NCBI GenBank assembly: GCA_022592435.1
Contig: JABYQS010000944.1
Location: 1 to 10,842, forward strand
Direction of reading: 5' to 3'
DNA length: 10,842 nt
From: Cerioporus squamosus
Lineage: Eukaryota; Basidiomycota; Agaricomycetes; Polyporales; Polyporaceae
Of this stretch, positions 9,286 to 10,842 are shown piece after piece; within the stretch, counting starts at the first letter, position 1; the number at the start of each line of letters is the position of its first letter. The notes beneath the pieces were generated by a model. The model saw only the letters and a program-made list of their open reading frames with translations. It had not been told where the DNA came from and did not search any database. Made by a program: the position numbers and the translations under genes.

Positions 9286-9467
9286 GCTGGTGGTTGCAGA
9301 GCAAGTGGCAGGAGGCAAGATGCGGCGCATCGATCGCATCAAGCTCCTGTACAGTAGCGGCGGGGGATCGACGCGGTCACGTGGGCCGTGCTGAAAAGGC
9401 GCGAACGCGTCAGCGCCGACACTCCATCGCCCTTTCCTCCCTTCCACCACCACATCCACACGCATAC
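9286..9467. promoter_or_regulatory. Divergent promoter between transposase and gene C
   Basis: Only 182 bases separate the two divergent start codons, so both core promoters and 5' leaders must fit here (137 or 128 bases if the transposase starts at 9330 or 9339). It holds a CACGTG E-box (9378-9383), an ACGCGT MluI-type box (9405-9410) and a pyrimidine-rich run just upstream of the gene C ATG (about 9420-9460), a common feature of fungal leaders. A palindrome GATGCGGCGCATC lies at 9319-9331, close to the transposase start. No TATA box is evident in either direction. Binding of specific factors is inference. Confidence 0.5.
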
Positions 9468-10821
9468 ATGATGCCGAAAGACCACGGAAGCAGCAGGAAG
9501 AGTCGCAAGCACAAGGAAAAGGAGGAAGAACGGCAAGCCAGGAAGGCACGCAAGCGTCAGGTAGAGCTGCGGCCAGTCTCACGCACGGTGCAAGGTACAG
9601 CGCCTCCGCAGACATCGACTAATACGGCTGTGCCATCTCCCACGACTACCACTACTCCTCAACGCGAGCCATCTCTGCCCCCACCAGTCATCAACCAGGA
9701 TCCCCCGAGAGGCCGCTCGCCACACCGATTACCCTCGCCATCTAGCCACAGCAAGGAAGATTCGCTATCACCTCCGCCAACGCCCAAGCGGAAACGCGCC
9801 AGCAAAATCTCGGGGCTCGACGACGACGCGATCTGCGCACGATACACCAAGTTGCACAAGACCCTGGAGACCATGGGCAAAGACGCGCTGACACGGCGGT
9901 AAGTCCTCGTTTGGGCGCATATAGTCACTGAGTGACACCATACGTGTGCTTTGTGCCCTTACACAGCACGACTGCAAGCATCAGCGACTATCTGGACAAG
10001 GCTCGACTGCTCCCCCGTATCGTACACCCGTTCATCAACATCCACGAGGCCCTCGTATTCGGACTCACCTACAAGGAGGGTGACTTCGACTGGGACGCCG
10101 ACGACAATGAGGACGATGGGCTCGAGCAAGATGCCGGCGACAATGAGGAGTCGCCCAAAGCTATCCGGTACGTATCGCCTGCTTCTGGCGTGCACCGCAC
10201 TCATGTCGTTGTGCCTTCCCAGAGAGCGCGAGCGAGCGCGCAAGAAAGAACTATTTTACCAGTACAAGGCCCTCATCGACATCATCCCAGGCCTCAAGAC
10301 CAACATCCACCTCATGGACGACGACGAGCTAGAGTCGCTTGCTGAATATGTAAGTCAGATCTTCACTCGCGCTACTCAGATCTGGACTGACTAGACACCT
10401 TTCAGTTGCAGAAGGCATGTGGTAAAGCGCGGGGGACGGACTCGAGCCATATCGCTAATAGGGTCGTCACGTACATGCTCGCCACCACCGACGAGCCCCG
10501 CGGCGATGTCCCCAGGTTGGAGGCGATCTTGCCGAAGGGGTTACGTGGCTACGGTAACTACCACACTGCCCAAGCGTTGATCCCGCCGAACTTCCTCGAT
10601 TCGTTCGAGCGGGACTGGCAAAAGTACGTGGTTCGCTCACCATGTGAGCTGCTTACTGACCGCTATGCGTACTGTGCAGGGTCTGCGACATGATCCTCAA
10701 GAAGGAAGTGCGCATCCCTGCGGATGATTGGCCGTCATTTCTCTTTGACGACGGCATCTACAATCAGCCTGAGGAAGACTCGGATCTCCAGGCCTTGCTG
10801 CGCAACCCGTTCTTCAAGATG
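9468..10821 (+). CDS. Gene C: DUF6698-like protein (3' end outside window)
   Basis: Exons are 9468-9898, 9967-10167, 10223-10349, 10406-10623 and 10680-10821. Introns are 55-68 bases, GT-AG, with CTGAC-like branch sites. A further donor (GTACGT) at 10822 shows the gene continues. The exons join in frame to 373 residues. The start is ATG 9468 (a second ATG follows at 9471). Residues 1-35 are very basic (SSRKSRKHKEKEEERQARKA), probably nuclear-targeting. Residues 36-125 are Pro/Ser/Thr-rich. From about 126 the chain is helical, with an acidic loop (DWDADDNEDD), then a domain holding RGYGNYHTAQALIPP and DDWPSFLFDDGIYN. This pattern resembles DUF6698, an agaricomycete family of unknown function with many copies per genome; the match is from memory. 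It is transcribed divergently from the transposase, so it may be co-regulated with it or carried by the same element. No catalytic residues are recognisable. Confidence 0.8.
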
Positions 10822-10842
10822 GTACGTACTTGGATCCATACT

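Larger units (their letters stand above)
3033..9467 (-). mobile_element. Plavaka-type DNA transposon, probable minimum span (ends not found)
   Basis: The transposase gene at 4541-9285 defines the element. The left limit is a guess, set at the TGCA-palindrome cluster beyond gene B. The right limit is set at the start codon of gene C, but the element may well include gene C and run past the window. No matching terminal inverted repeat or target-site duplication was found by eye. The open, correctly spliced transposase frame suggests a recent or still functional copy, whereas gene B, with its TGA, is decaying or was never needed. Confidence 0.4.

Noticed and set aside
9286..9615. N-terminal extension of the transposase frame up to 9615
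   Set aside because: It overlaps the first exon of gene C and gives Cys/Ala-rich sequence unlike the family. The zinc finger beginning at MPTC (9285) marks the usual N-terminus; starts at 9330 and 9339 remain possible.

Overview
The window looks like nuclear DNA of a mushroom-forming basidiomycete (Agaricomycetes; I would guess Polyporales, but cannot prove it). The grounds are many short GT-AG introns of 49 to 69 bases with CTGAC/CTAAC-like branch sites, GC-rich exons, and protein families I recognise from that group: a Plavaka-type DNA transposase and a DUF6698-like protein. No rRNA, tRNA, CRISPR or bacterial-style gene is visible. Family names come from recall, not from a search.

Layout. 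(1) Positions 1-3065, + strand: the 3' part of gene A, seven visible exons, a long disordered Ser/Thr/Pro-rich region followed by a conserved basic C-terminal domain of unknown function. (2) 3066-3455: a spacer with an unusual cluster of TGCA palindromes (starting inside the tail of gene A) and a short 16-base tandem repeat. (3) 3456-4388, - strand: gene B, a small acidic coiled-coil-like protein of no family I recognise, broken by one in-frame TGA. (4) 4541-9285, - strand: a complete Plavaka transposase gene. Eight exons join without a frame error into 1442 residues, with an N-terminal zinc finger, a DDE-type core, a CPCPRC motif and an acidic tail. (5) 9286-9467: a short spacer between divergent start codons. 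(6) 9468 to the right edge, + strand: gene C, five visible exons of a DUF6698-like protein cut by the window end.

How they may fit together. The transposase is the only gene with a clear biochemical role. Gene B sits just downstream on the same strand, and beyond it lies the TGCA-rich stretch, which resembles a subterminal transposase-binding region. Gene C starts only 182 bases from the transposase, leaving little room for an element end between them. A plausible reading is that the element carries B, and perhaps C, as passengers, with gene A as a flanking host or older repeat gene. No terminal inverted repeat or target-site duplication was identified by eye, so element ends remain unknown.
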